Shown here: positions 24,526-33,141 of the stretch, one piece after another
Layout: every line of letters starts with the position of its first letter
Numbering within the stretch: the first letter of the stretch is position 1
Virus record (IMG/VR): IMGVR_UViG_3300027963_000043
Span: 62,001 to 126,000 of that record
Origin: a virus
Reading direction: 5' to 3' (one strand)
Length of the DNA stretch: 64,000 nucleotides
Program-made: the position numbers and the translations under genes
The notes under the pieces: generated by a model
Seen by the model: only the letters and a program-made list of their open reading frames with translations
The model's database searches: none
Told to the model about the DNA's origin: nothing

Positions 24526-25384
24526 TTTTAAATCTACCAATTTCGTTTTCAATGCTAGAATAAATATTTGGTAATTCTAGATTTAATTTTTTAATTTTTT
24601 CTGTAGACAGAACGCAATTACTTCTTCCTACTTTAAAGTTAATTTCATCTTGATTTAGGAATTTCCAGTTTTTATTTTCTAAATTATGTTTTTTAAGAAT
24701 TTCTACGACTTCTTTCGCTGTAATAAATCCTTGATTTGTTACATTATAAATTCCATATTCTGGTTTATTTTTTAAATTAATAAATTTATATATAAATTCG
24801 TTAAGATCATTTATATTTGTTAAGCTATTCTTGTAGCTGATAAGGTTGTCGTATTTTAATATTTTGTCTATATAGTTGCGTTCAGAAGATTTATGTGAAA
24901 ATGGCATTCTTATCCTAAAAATATACGAATTACTATTTTTTAATGATAACTCGCATGCATGTTTGGTTTTGCTATAGAAACTACTTTCTTTATTATAAAT
25001 TCCAAAATTTGGTTCATCTTCTTCTGTATAGTCTTTTTCATATCCAGTATAAACGCATCCACTACTAATATGAATAATTGGTATATTCCAATAAGAAGCT
25101 ATTTCGGTTAAAATAATAGGTAATTTTACATTATATTTCCAGCAAGTTTCTTTATCGTTTTCGCATCCCTCTACATTTGGTCTTCCAGTATATCCAGCGC
25201 AATTTATAATATAATCTATTCGAATGGATTGATTTTTTTGAAGATATTTATTTAAAGTATTAAAATCTAAATAATTTAAATCTTTTTTAGAGTAAATATT
25301 TGATTTTATATCTGATTTAGATATAAAATGTTCATTAAGATTTTTACCTATGTAACCTTTACCCAGTAATAAAATATTTTTCAT
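24515..25384 (-). CDS. NRS/ER-like nucleotide-sugar 3,5-epimerase/4-reductase (or RmlD-like reductase)
   Basis: A 289-residue SDR enzyme. GKGYIGKNL binds NAD(P)H. CAGYTGRPNVEGCENDKETC (about residues 66-85), IHISSGCVYTGYEKDY, then EEDEPNF, FYSKTKHACE (catalytic Tyr-Lys) and RIRMPFS closely follow the order and wording of plant nucleotide-rhamnose synthase/epimerase-reductase, the same enzyme type used by giant viruses to finish UDP-L-rhamnose. A plain RmlD-type reductase is the alternative; the T-G-R-P-N-V-x-x-C-E segment favours NRS/ER. With the RmlB-like enzyme it would give a two-protein rhamnose pathway. It overlaps both neighbours. Confidence 0.75.
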   Translation of the reverse strand: MKNILLLGKGYIGKNLNEHFISKSDIKSNIYSKKDLNYLDFNTLNKYLQKNQSIRIDYIINCAGYTGRPNVEGCENDKETCWKYNVKLPIILTEIASYWNIPIIHISSGCVYTGYEKDYTEEDEPNFGIYNKESSFYSKTKHACELSLKNSNSYIFRIRMPFSHKSSERNYIDKILKYDNLISYKNSLTNINDLNEFIYKFINLKNKPEYGIYNVTNQGFITAKEVVEILKKHNLENKNWKFLNQDEINFKVGRSNCVLSTEKIKKLNLELPNIYSSIENEIGRFKNDT

Positions 25385-26222
25385 ATATATAATCTTCTAT
25401 TGATTTAAACTCTAGGCATCTTTCAAAATTATATTTTATTGCTTCCATTTTAGAGAAATACTGATCTTCTGATAAGTTATTAATGATATTGTTGAATTCT
25501 TCAAAAGAAGAAAATTGTAATATTCCATTTTTATCAAAAATTGATCCTATATTTTTTGCTCCAAGATATATTGGAATTGTGCCTGTAGCAAAACAATTTA
25601 ATATCTTTTCTGTAAAGTATAAATCATCTATATAATTTTCTATTACAATAGAAAACATGTAATCTTTTAATGTTCTGAAAATTGGTAGCCAATTTCCATC
25701 CCCAGGTCCACCTCCACCAAGAAATTTATCTATCTTTGAATTATTTTGAATAGACTCCATTATTTGTAATCTAATAAGATGTAACTGGCACATTTTTTTA
25801 TTTGAAGAAACCATAGAGCATAATTTATTTTTATTATGAATGGCAATTTTACCCTCTCCATGAGGTGTATCTTCTCTACCTTCTATCCATATCCCTCCTC
25901 CAGGTATCCATTTGCAGTTTTCATATTTTTTAATAAAATCAGAGTTGTGAGTAAAAACTTTGTCAAAATATGGCACCGCTGGTTCAACTAATTGATAGCC
26001 TAAAGCCTCAATGCTCCTAGATTCTATTATAAATCCATATGAGTTATTTTTTGAGGTTAATCCATTTTGTATATCTAACATTTTAATATGAGAATAGAAT
26101 GTAGGATTATTCAAATCTTTTAATTCTCTATCCCAAATAATATGTTCTGAATTTCTTCCTGCTACAGAATATTTTTCATGGGCAAAATTACCATCTATTA
26201 AGTTAAAAACTTTTTTGTTCAT
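25359..26222 (-). CDS. Family GT10-like alpha-1,3-fucosyltransferase
   Basis: A 287-residue protein. The C-terminal half holds FSIVIENYIDDLYFTEKILN followed by CFATGTIPIYLGA (about residues 190-222), the signature of family GT10: F-x-x-x-x-E-N-x-x-x-x-x-Y-x-T-E-K, which binds GDP-fucose. A glycine-rich turn (FLGGGGPGDGNWLP) precedes it. The N-terminal half is the acceptor domain and is variable. Third fucosyltransferase-type gene of the island. It overlaps the epimerase gene downstream by 26 nt and ends next to the methyltransferase. Confidence 0.82.
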   Translation of the reverse strand: MNKKVFNLIDGNFAHEKYSVAGRNSEHIIWDRELKDLNNPTFYSHIKMLDIQNGLTSKNNSYGFIIESRSIEALGYQLVEPAVPYFDKVFTHNSDFIKKYENCKWIPGGGIWIEGREDTPHGEGKIAIHNKNKLCSMVSSNKKMCQLHLIRLQIMESIQNNSKIDKFLGGGGPGDGNWLPIFRTLKDYMFSIVIENYIDDLYFTEKILNCFATGTIPIYLGAKNIGSIFDKNGILQFSSFEEFNNIINNLSEDQYFSKMEAIKYNFERCLEFKSIEDYIYEKYFITG

Positions 26223-26996
26223 TTACCAATAAAGTATCAAATTATCTTTATGAGTTAAGGGAAATTCTTGCGCTCTTTTTACATTGAGATTAATTAATTT
26301 TTGCTCTAGCTCTGCTAGCGAATATGAATCAATTCGCCAATCTTTACTTATGAAATTACAGGTTATATATCCATGAGTAGATTTTAGTACCATATTGTTT
26401 AAATAAAACTCTTGAATCGTTCTAGATATTTCAGTGAAAGCGTAATTACTTATAATTAGATCAAATTTTTTATCCAATCTAACAATCTCACTTGGTCTAA
26501 CTACTTTTACATTTTTTACATTTAATTTATTCAAATATTTTTCGGCAAGATTCAGCGATTCATCTAAGTCTACTAAATAGTAGTTTTGAATATTAAAAAA
26601 ATCTGAAATAATTTTACATTGACCACCGTAACCAACGCCAATTTCTATAATATTAAAATCTTCTAAAGAACCACATAATTGCTTTAAATCAGATAATACT
26701 TTTATATATCTTAGTGTTGTTGGAGAAATTTGACCTATTCCATCATAATTAAATACAGCTGGAGAACCATATAGATCATTCTCTTTGAATTTATCTAATT
26801 TTTGAATATATTCTGGAAAATTTATATCCAAATATTCTTTGTACATTTTTCCTTGGTCTTCAGAAACATGCTCCAAAACTTCGGTGTAGTCTGGATTTTT
26901 TCTAAAAAAACTGAAGTAAAGATCATTAATTGCCGCCATTTGGCATGCATTTTTATATTTATGCGTATCGCTTATGCTGCTTTGTAATTGGTACAT
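26223..26996 (-). CDS. Putative sugar O-methyltransferase
   Basis: A 257-residue protein. FNIIEIGVGYGGQCKIISDF (about residues 133-152) is SAM motif I, YYLVDLDESLNLAEKYLNKL the acidic motif II, and FDLIISNYAFTEISRTIQE the post-strand-4 segment. The long N-terminal region with DLYGSPAVFNYDGIGQISPT fits the 'putative sugar O-methyltransferase' group seen in O-antigen and phage glycan clusters. Capping of a sugar chain by methylation is the likely role. A promoter TTGATA-N16-TATAAA lies 6 nt before the ATG. Confidence 0.75.
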   Translation of the reverse strand: MYQLQSSISDTHKYKNACQMAAINDLYFSFFRKNPDYTEVLEHVSEDQGKMYKEYLDINFPEYIQKLDKFKENDLYGSPAVFNYDGIGQISPTTLRYIKVLSDLKQLCGSLEDFNIIEIGVGYGGQCKIISDFFNIQNYYLVDLDESLNLAEKYLNKLNVKNVKVVRPSEIVRLDKKFDLIISNYAFTEISRTIQEFYLNNMVLKSTHGYITCNFISKDWRIDSYSLAELEQKLINLNVKRAQEFPLTHKDNLILYW

Positions 26997-27002
26997 ATAT
27001 AC

Positions 27003-27030
27003 TTTATATTGATTTTTTTATATTTATCAA
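27003..27030 (-). promoter_or_regulatory. Sigma70-like promoter inside the glycan island
   Basis: Leftward TTGATA (27030-27025), 16 bp, TATAAA (27008-27003), 6 nt to the ATG at 26996. Confidence 0.6.
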
Positions 27031-27035
27031 GTATT

Positions 27036-27845
27036 TTATATACTTATCCATTGTTTAGGTATTAAATCTTCTAGGTTCCATGTTCCATTATAAGCTGGCC
27101 CAAGCCAATTTTTAGGAGCTATTACTTTATTGTCTTGATTTAACCAAGCTCCCCACCAAGAAAAACTGCTATTTGCTAGGATATTATTTTTACAGTTCGA
27201 CATCATATACATATCTTCAAATGCATGGTTATTTTCCATATATAAAAAATTTATATGTTTAAATTCATTAAATATATTTTTTGCATAATCAATACTATCT
27301 GAAAAAACTAAATAGTTTGCGCAATTTAATAATTCAAAAGCTTTTCTATAATAATCTTTATTCATAACAGGATGATGATTTTGCCTATAGATATAATCTC
27401 CACATCTTAAATGTACTGAAGAAAAATTTTTATAATCTAAATTATATTTTTTATCTATTTTATCTTTTATTGACTTTTTAAATACAAGTTGCTGTTTTAA
27501 ATCTTTTTCAAAATTAGTGAAATATTTATAAGATTGAAAATAACCTTCTAGGGTTGTAAAATCTGGAGCATTAAATACGTCTTTATTATAAGATATTGCA
27601 TTTCCATCTTCAACTTTATATTTTATTAGATTTATATCTTGCTCCGAAAGAATTTCCGCAGAAATATTATCGAAACAATTTAAAAAATAATGCTGAATTC
27701 TTTTGGTTCCTTCGTCAAAATGCTCTTCTGTTTTTGGTATTTTAATCTGATAATTATTTACTTTGCCTACAGAATAAAGTGCAGCGTATTGAAAAAGTTG
27801 ATTTCCAATCGCTCCATATTTACCTAATTTAACAAATGTTATCAT
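27036..27845 (-). CDS. Family GT11 alpha-1,2-fucosyltransferase
   Basis: A 269-residue protein with full GT11 features: YGAIGNQLFQYAALYSVGK (about residues 9-27), SSVHLRCGDYI (H-x-R-x-G-D, about 140-150), HPVMNKDYYRKAFE, and NSSFSWWGAWLN near residue 228, which is the C-terminal SSFSWWGAWL signature of the family. It transfers fucose from GDP-fucose in alpha-1,2 linkage to galactose-type acceptors. Overlaps the GT25 gene by 4 nt. It is only distantly similar to the GT11-like gene at 21435-22154. Confidence 0.9.
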   Translation of the reverse strand: MITFVKLGKYGAIGNQLFQYAALYSVGKVNNYQIKIPKTEEHFDEGTKRIQHYFLNCFDNISAEILSEQDINLIKYKVEDGNAISYNKDVFNAPDFTTLEGYFQSYKYFTNFEKDLKQQLVFKKSIKDKIDKKYNLDYKNFSSVHLRCGDYIYRQNHHPVMNKDYYRKAFELLNCANYLVFSDSIDYAKNIFNEFKHINFLYMENNHAFEDMYMMSNCKNNILANSSFSWWGAWLNQDNKVIAPKNWLGPAYNGTWNLEDLIPKQWISI

Positions 27846-28540
27846 ACTGGTCGCATTCTATAAAAATTTTCCATTATGGCTTTTCCATAAGTTGCATTTC
27901 CAAGGTTAATATCTGAGAAGCTATCCCTTTGCGTTGCTAAGTATTCATTTGTACAAAATCCTTTATTTTGACTTAAAAAGTGTCTCATAAAAAACCCATC
28001 ATAAGATTCATTTCTTGCTTGCCAATGAATAATATCTAATCCTTCTGGAATATGGCTTAAAATAGGTTTAAAGGCTGATGAGTTATATGATATCGCATGA
28101 GTAGTTAATGCACTTTTAATTCTTAATAAATTTGGACTTACTCTTTCTAGTGGTTCTTTAATTTTTTCATCTGTTACATTCATTCCAAGATAAAATATGT
28201 CCCACTCCTTATCTTTTATTTCATTTACAGATAAGGCTAAATTTGTTATTGGATCATTATGAAATTCTACGTCATCTTCTAAAACCAATACATTTTTTAC
28301 ATTTTCATTATTACAAATTTTTATGATTTCTCTATGGGAAGCTGTGCATCCACAAGCTCTAATATTAATAAATCTAAGTTGTTGAGGTAATTCTCCTATA
28401 AATTTAATTGCATCAAATTTAATTACTTTCTTTTCAATTCCTAGCTTATTGAATTCTTCTAGACATTGTTGCCATTTATCAGTTCTTTCTGGAAGATTAA
28501 TACAGTATATTCTTTCGAAAAAATCAAATGGATTATTCAT
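27842..28540 (-). CDS. Family GT25 glycosyltransferase
   Basis: A 232-residue protein. IYCINLPERTDKWQ at the N-terminus, GCTASHREIIKICNN (about residues 62-76) and VLVLEDDVEFHND (about 84-96, with E-D-D as metal site) define the GT25 family of LPS-type galactosyl and glucosyl transferases. THAISYNSSAFKPIL further down is the usual 'G-x-x-x-Y-x-x-x' region. Overlaps both neighbours (4 nt and 8 nt), so it belongs to one long mRNA. Confidence 0.85.
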   Translation of the reverse strand: MNNPFDFFERIYCINLPERTDKWQQCLEEFNKLGIEKKVIKFDAIKFIGELPQQLRFINIRACGCTASHREIIKICNNENVKNVLVLEDDVEFHNDPITNLALSVNEIKDKEWDIFYLGMNVTDEKIKEPLERVSPNLLRIKSALTTHAISYNSSAFKPILSHIPEGLDIIHWQARNESYDGFFMRHFLSQNKGFCTNEYLATQRDSFSDINLGNATYGKAIMENFYRMRPV

Positions 28541-29423
28541 ATATGAGATGTTTGTGATTTTGTCTATCTTTTTCTAAAATATTTGGAGAAAATTGATAAT
28601 ATGCCTGAGAATTAGTCCATCCTCCATTTTTTGCAGTTAAAAATTCTATAAATTTATTTGTTATATTTAAATCTATAACTTCTAATGGCATTTGAGAAAA
28701 TGGGCTTTTTTTATTTTTTATACTTTCTTGAATTAAAGTATTAGATGATTCTTCTGTTTTCCATTCTGAATTTAAGTTTCCATCGTATGTTGAGACGACT
28801 TTTTGACTTACTGACTTAGCTCCACCCATATAAGAATAATGCCATCCACCATTCTCTATTCTTGGCATGAAATCTTTATCTCTTCTTAATAGTTGAAGGC
28901 CCATGCCAAAAGACAATGTGTTTAAATATTTTAATCCTTCATATTTGCAAGCTACTGTTCCAGTAACATTCTTATTAGTATAGATATTTATATAATGAAC
29001 AAAAAACATTTGATTTAATGCAACAATTGGATATTTTATAATATCTTGAAAAATATTTTTATTTGGAATCTCATCACAATCTGAAATCATAATAATATCT
29101 TCATCTAAAAGATTTAGTTTTTCAATTTGTTCAAATAATCTTATTCTTTGCTCATGTTCTTTCGCCCCAATCTTTGCGTCTGGAAAAAATTTTAACATTA
29201 AAATATCAAATCTTCCATCTAGTTCTATTGGGGAATAAATAATCTTATCTTTAAATTCTTGTAATCTTTCATCTTTCCAAAAAAATAATTCTTTATCTTG
29301 GCCTTGGTGAGTTTTCGTAGCTTCATTAATTACGAAGTAATCTACTGTATCGTATAATTCTTTTATTCTAAGATATGCGATATCTTTTTCATTAAAATAC
29401 ATAAAGGAATCAATTAGTTTCAT
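28533..29423 (-). CDS. Family GT17-like glycosyltransferase
   Basis: About 296 residues starting MKLIDSFMYFNEKD. VDYFVINEATKTHQGQDKEL (about residues 27-46) and IIMISDCDEIPN (about 107-118, D-C-D) match family GT17, known from N-acetylglucosaminyltransferase III and many bacterial and phage proteins of unknown acceptor. QMFFVHYINIY and GGWHYSYMGG are also typical. The ATGA overlap with the GT2 gene sets the start at 29423; a start at 29435 is less likely. Confidence 0.82.
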   Translation of the reverse strand: MKLIDSFMYFNEKDIAYLRIKELYDTVDYFVINEATKTHQGQDKELFFWKDERLQEFKDKIIYSPIELDGRFDILMLKFFPDAKIGAKEHEQRIRLFEQIEKLNLLDEDIIMISDCDEIPNKNIFQDIIKYPIVALNQMFFVHYINIYTNKNVTGTVACKYEGLKYLNTLSFGMGLQLLRRDKDFMPRIENGGWHYSYMGGAKSVSQKVVSTYDGNLNSEWKTEESSNTLIQESIKNKKSPFSQMPLEVIDLNITNKFIEFLTAKNGGWTNSQAYYQFSPNILEKDRQNHKHLIYE

Positions 29424-30256
29424 TGTAGTATCCATTGTTCCGAAGAATCAATTTCATCTAATGAATGATTCAAAATATTTAACCTGTAGAATCTTCTTAT
29501 CAATCTTTCGTTATTAATAAAAAATTTCATATTATTATTAATTGGATTCATTCGCCAATATTCTTTTAATGAATCTAAATTAAATTTTATTCCCAAACTT
29601 TCGCAAAAAGATCTAAATTGTTGCCTTATGCTTTCTTGTTGTTGGTATCTTTCTGGAGTCTTGCCATTATCGTAATAATGAAGAACGCAATGATTTGATC
29701 TTCCATAAATAAAATAATATTTCATATCGCTATCTATATAATGTTTTCTTTGAGATGGTCTTTCCTCCCATGCGAATAATTGTTGATTTTTATTATAATA
29801 TTCGTAAAGATCAATATAGCCACCCCTCATTCCTTGAAGCCCCCAATGTGGACTTCCTTGAAATATCATGTCATCAAAGTACTTAACGAGAAAAGCTTTT
29901 TGTCTATCAACGCAACTATTTACTTTATTCTTTTCTAGAAAATTTTCTATAAAATTACCCAAATTCTTTGCCCAATCTACATTTAATCTTTCGCAACTAT
30001 CTCGAATAACTAACCAATCGCCATTTTGCATTACATTTGCTCTTAAAAAGCCGTTCATTTGAAGATCGTGGTCATTTGACCATTCTCTATTTATAATCTT
30101 TCCTTGACCCTTTCTTTCATTTAATACTTCTAACGTACCATCTGTTGATCCTCCATCTACAAAAATTAACCCATCAAAATATTGATATATGTGTTTAGTC
30201 ATATCGTCAATATTCTGCTTCTCATTTTGAGTAATGCCGCAGAGCCAGATTTTCAC
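29420..30256 (-). CDS. GT2-like glycosyltransferase
   Basis: A 278-residue protein starting with a GTG codon. IWLCGITQNEKQNI, GLIFVDGGSTDGTLEVL (about residues 30-46) and a D-rich strand (GDWLVIRDSCERL, about 78-90) give the GT-A donor site of family GT2, though the usual D-x-D is replaced by R-D-S-C-E. A W- and H-rich C-terminal part (GSPHWGLQGMRGG, RSNHCVLHYY) follows. It overlaps GT17 by 4 nt and starts 11 nt after the gene upstream. Confidence 0.72.
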   Translation of the reverse strand: MKIWLCGITQNEKQNIDDMTKHIYQYFDGLIFVDGGSTDGTLEVLNERKGQGKIINREWSNDHDLQMNGFLRANVMQNGDWLVIRDSCERLNVDWAKNLGNFIENFLEKNKVNSCVDRQKAFLVKYFDDMIFQGSPHWGLQGMRGGYIDLYEYYNKNQQLFAWEERPSQRKHYIDSDMKYYFIYGRSNHCVLHYYDNGKTPERYQQQESIRQQFRSFCESLGIKFNLDSLKEYWRMNPINNNMKFFINNERLIRRFYRLNILNHSLDEIDSSEQWILQ

Positions 30257-30267
30257 AATTTAAAAAA

Positions 30268-31233
30268 TTATACTAGATTATTAAGAAAATGTCCAAGCTT
30301 TTCTGTTTCTTGATTATTATCAATAATTTGTCTTATTACATTAGCGGTTGTATATTGAAGAAAATATCTATAATCTTTGCTTTCGTATAAAGCTTTTAAT
30401 TTAGCTATATATTCATATTCGCTTTCAAAAAATAATGCTGTTACATTTTCAATGCTCCAATGCATTAAGCTTTTATTTTGAATCATTTTACGATGCATTA
30501 GAACTGGCTTACCACAAGCCATACTTTCAATAACTGCTATGCCATATCCTTCTAGATGTTTAATATGTTGAGTTGCAATACTTGATTTTAAACTTTTGGT
30601 TAGTTCTTCTTGAGAACTATTGGCATGATAATGATAATCTATATATGGGGTAATTTGCTGTAGCGCTTTGCTCATATTGTATTCTTGATTGAAATTTTTT
30701 TCGTATTCTGAGATATAAATTCCAACTATATTACCATCTGTTGGTCCATCAAAAGTGCATCTGTCATAATCAATCCAAGGTTTATAATAAAGATGATTTA
30801 CTTTATATTTATTTGCTAATGCATATCCAACATAATCGGCACAAAGATAATTTTTAATAATATAAAATGGATATGCTCCGTCCCAATAATCATTTCCGCT
30901 ATAACAAACTAGTTTGCTAGTATCTTTTAAATACGGCCAAATTTCATTTAATATTTCAAATTGACTTTCAAAACTTGTGATAAATACTACTTCTGGTTTA
31001 ATATCTAATATTTGATCTTTATTTAAAACTTTTACATTTTTATATTGGAATTCAATATCTGCTTTTTCTTGAGTCCAAGATGTATTCCATATCCATTGAT
31101 TAAAGTCTTTGGGTGGAAAATTTGTTGGAATATATTCGTTGCTGGGTAGAATTAAGGTATGACCAAGCTTATGGAATGCTTTTGCTATATTTTTTGTTAG
31201 ATTTAAATGTATATCTGGCCAAAATATGTTCAA
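30268..31233 (-). CDS. GT4-like (GT-B fold) glycosyltransferase
   Basis: A 321-residue protein. The N-terminal part has FWPDIHLNLTKNIAKAFHKL, typical of the acceptor domain, and the C-terminal part has HLEGYGIAVIESMACGKPVL (about residues 225-244), the E-x(7)-E donor-binding motif of GT4-type enzymes. The start is a TTG, and no in-frame ATG is near, so this gene may be translated weakly or from a leaderless mRNA (a TAGTAT box is about 5 nt upstream). It opens the leftward glycan operon. Confidence 0.75.
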   Translation of the reverse strand: MNIFWPDIHLNLTKNIAKAFHKLGHTLILPSNEYIPTNFPPKDFNQWIWNTSWTQEKADIEFQYKNVKVLNKDQILDIKPEVVFITSFESQFEILNEIWPYLKDTSKLVCYSGNDYWDGAYPFYIIKNYLCADYVGYALANKYKVNHLYYKPWIDYDRCTFDGPTDGNIVGIYISEYEKNFNQEYNMSKALQQITPYIDYHYHANSSQEELTKSLKSSIATQHIKHLEGYGIAVIESMACGKPVLMHRKMIQNKSLMHWSIENVTALFFESEYEYIAKLKALYESKDYRYFLQYTTANVIRQIIDNNQETEKLGHFLNNLV

Positions 31234-31271
31234 TACATATACTATTTAAAATATTTTATTTTTCTAAAAAA

Positions 31272-32687
31272 TTATCCACCATTAGGATCTAGTATCGGAT
31301 CCGAATTTTCGGTTACACGGGTTTGGTTCCCACCGTTATTTGGATTACCATCAGTGGTATTAGTGCCTCCAGTTTCTTGTGAAGATCCAACTCTAGTTGG
31401 ATCACTAGTTGATAAGTCGGCATCTTCAGGTATTCTAAGATCTGTAGGAGGAACATATGCTGCTGCTGCTTGTTGAGCAGCAAGTTGTTCATTTTGAAGT
31501 CGAGTTCTCATGTTATTCATTCTTTCTCTAAGTCTAGCCATGAGCTGTTGCATTCTTCCAACTTCAGCAAGGTAATTATTAGGATTAATACCGAGACTAA
31601 GAATTAAATTATTAATAAAAAAACTTCCATTCAAATCTCTGCCAAATCCAAAACTTGCCCCTAAGTTAAATACTCCATCACTTTTTGAATCTATGTTAAA
31701 TTTAAATCTAAAACCTTCAACAGGAAGAACTGGTGGAACTCGAAAACTTCCACCATTTTTTACAACATCCCATATATTTCTAAGAATGCCAGATCCTCCA
31801 TTACCGTTTGCGTCTACAGGAGTTCCTAGCCAATTATCAAAGCTACTGTGACTTCCAACTGGTTGTTGTACGAAAAATTTGTCTATAATATTATTGATTG
31901 TCTGTTCATTTGGTACTTCGTCTATTCTAATCTTAAAAGAGGAGTCGTTTAATTGTACTTGTCCAACGCCTTTTGGCACAGTCCAAATAACAATACATTT
32001 TGCACAAATTTTTGTATCCCATACTCCTGTATTACGTCCTTCTCTCTTTACAGCTGAAACTGATTGAATTCCATCAGGTGAGGTAAGAATTGTAAAATTT
32101 CCTTCTAATGTACTTTTTAAGTAATAATCAAATACATTACTCTGCGCTCCATAGAGTCTAGTAAATGCTTTTTCGAAAAAATCCCTACATTGAAAAATAT
32201 GTGGCCCAGCAAAAAATGGATTTTTTCCATTACATAAATAAAAAGCACCGCAATCATTTAATATACCATCTTTTTCTTCTGCTTTGTTTACAATTGCGAC
32301 AGCAATTCTTTGAATCCAACTTTCAGTAATTTGTTTGTTTGGATAAGCTTCAGCGAATTGTGACATAATTTCTTCAGAAACTATTTGTACAGGTCCTGGA
32401 TGCCATATAGTTTGATCTGTGTATTCTCCCTTAAAAATTTCTTTTATTCTAATATTTTCTGGACTATATTCGTCTCCATCTTTATCAAAATATATTTTTC
32501 CAGCTAACTTTTCTCCACCAGCTTTTGTTTGATAAACAGATATTCCTGTGGCCTCAATTGATATACCATTAGCTGGAAGACCACATGCAAGAACGTCATC
32601 ACATTGATTGCGGTCAATGAATGCAATTTCTTGATTCGATACAATCTCATCCCATCTTTCACATCTTAATCCTATAGGAATAGCCAT
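31272..32687 (-). CDS. Putative virion protein with coiled coil and low-complexity tail
   Basis: A 471-residue protein I do not recognise. Residues about 1-330 are a globular beta-rich region with several cysteines (CERWDE, CDDVLACG, CGAFYLC, CAKC); residues about 385-415 form a coiled coil (MQQLMARLRERMNNMRTRLQ) with an alanine run; the last 50 are Gly/Asn/Thr-rich (GGTNTTDGNPNNGG) and disordered. A GTGTAAA element lies 7 nt before the ATG, the layout used by tail genes in this window. A virion or tail-fibre-associated role is inferred from that promoter type and the size. Confidence 0.55.
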   Translation of the reverse strand: MAIPIGLRCERWDEIVSNQEIAFIDRNQCDDVLACGLPANGISIEATGISVYQTKAGGEKLAGKIYFDKDGDEYSPENIRIKEIFKGEYTDQTIWHPGPVQIVSEEIMSQFAEAYPNKQITESWIQRIAVAIVNKAEEKDGILNDCGAFYLCNGKNPFFAGPHIFQCRDFFEKAFTRLYGAQSNVFDYYLKSTLEGNFTILTSPDGIQSVSAVKREGRNTGVWDTKICAKCIVIWTVPKGVGQVQLNDSSFKIRIDEVPNEQTINNIIDKFFVQQPVGSHSSFDNWLGTPVDANGNGGSGILRNIWDVVKNGGSFRVPPVLPVEGFRFKFNIDSKSDGVFNLGASFGFGRDLNGSFFINNLILSLGINPNNYLAEVGRMQQLMARLRERMNNMRTRLQNEQLAAQQAAAAYVPPTDLRIPEDADLSTSDPTRVGSSQETGGTNTTDGNPNNGGNQTRVTENSDPILDPNGG

Positions 32688-32694
32688 ACTGTTA

Positions 32695-32701
32695 TTTACA
32701 C
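32695..32701 (-). promoter_or_regulatory. GTGTAAA late-type element
   Basis: GTGTAAA reads leftward (32701-32695), 7 nt before the ATG at 32687. No -35-like box is seen upstream, where the tmRNA 3' end begins 24 nt away. Confidence 0.5.
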
Positions 32702-32724
32702 GCGAATTATATAAAAAAGAATAA

Positions 32725-33112
32725 TGGACCCGAGAGGAATTGAACCTCTGTCTTTTAAAAATCTAAATTAAAATACTACAAGTTTAGTTCTTTTTGTTTT
32801 TAGCTCTATATAGATAAAGAACAAACATACTTAGCGATTTTATTTTTAATATTGAATAAAATAAGAATAAAAAAACTTATTATACTCAAACATCTAATTA
32901 CGCAACTATCCAATAGATGTATCATGGTAGTCACGCTGTAGAACTTAGGCTACAGAAGCGGTCATCTCAACTAGAGAAGCTCTTGCAGAGATATGACCTT
33001 TATATTTTGCTGTTTTGGCAGTTAATATAAGTGAAACTTTTTAAGGAGTCCTCGATTCAACCTCCACTTGCATTCTAATTCATTTCTTTAAAATCGAAAC
33101 CAGTACGGGCCC
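32725..33112 (-). ncRNA. ssrA: Transfer-messenger RNA (tmRNA)
   Basis: About 388 nt. The 5' end GGGCCCG pairs with CGGGTCC at the 3' end (seven pairs, one G-U). TACTGGTTTCGATT follows the 5' acceptor strand, the usual tmRNA start, and GAGGTTCAATTCCTC is the T arm. The CCA end is not encoded. The tag frame is open from GCC at 33019 to TAA at 32947-32945: 24 codons starting AKTAKYKG and ending TASVA; a 21-codon tag from GCA is also possible. The TAA lies in the loop of a CTGTAG/CTACAG hairpin, as in known tmRNAs. A GGTCAT/ATGACC helix lies inside the tag region. The RNA would rescue stalled ribosomes and mark the product for proteolysis. Confidence 0.93.
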
Positions 33113-33141
33113 ATTGAGAAAGAACTAACTAATCTTACACA

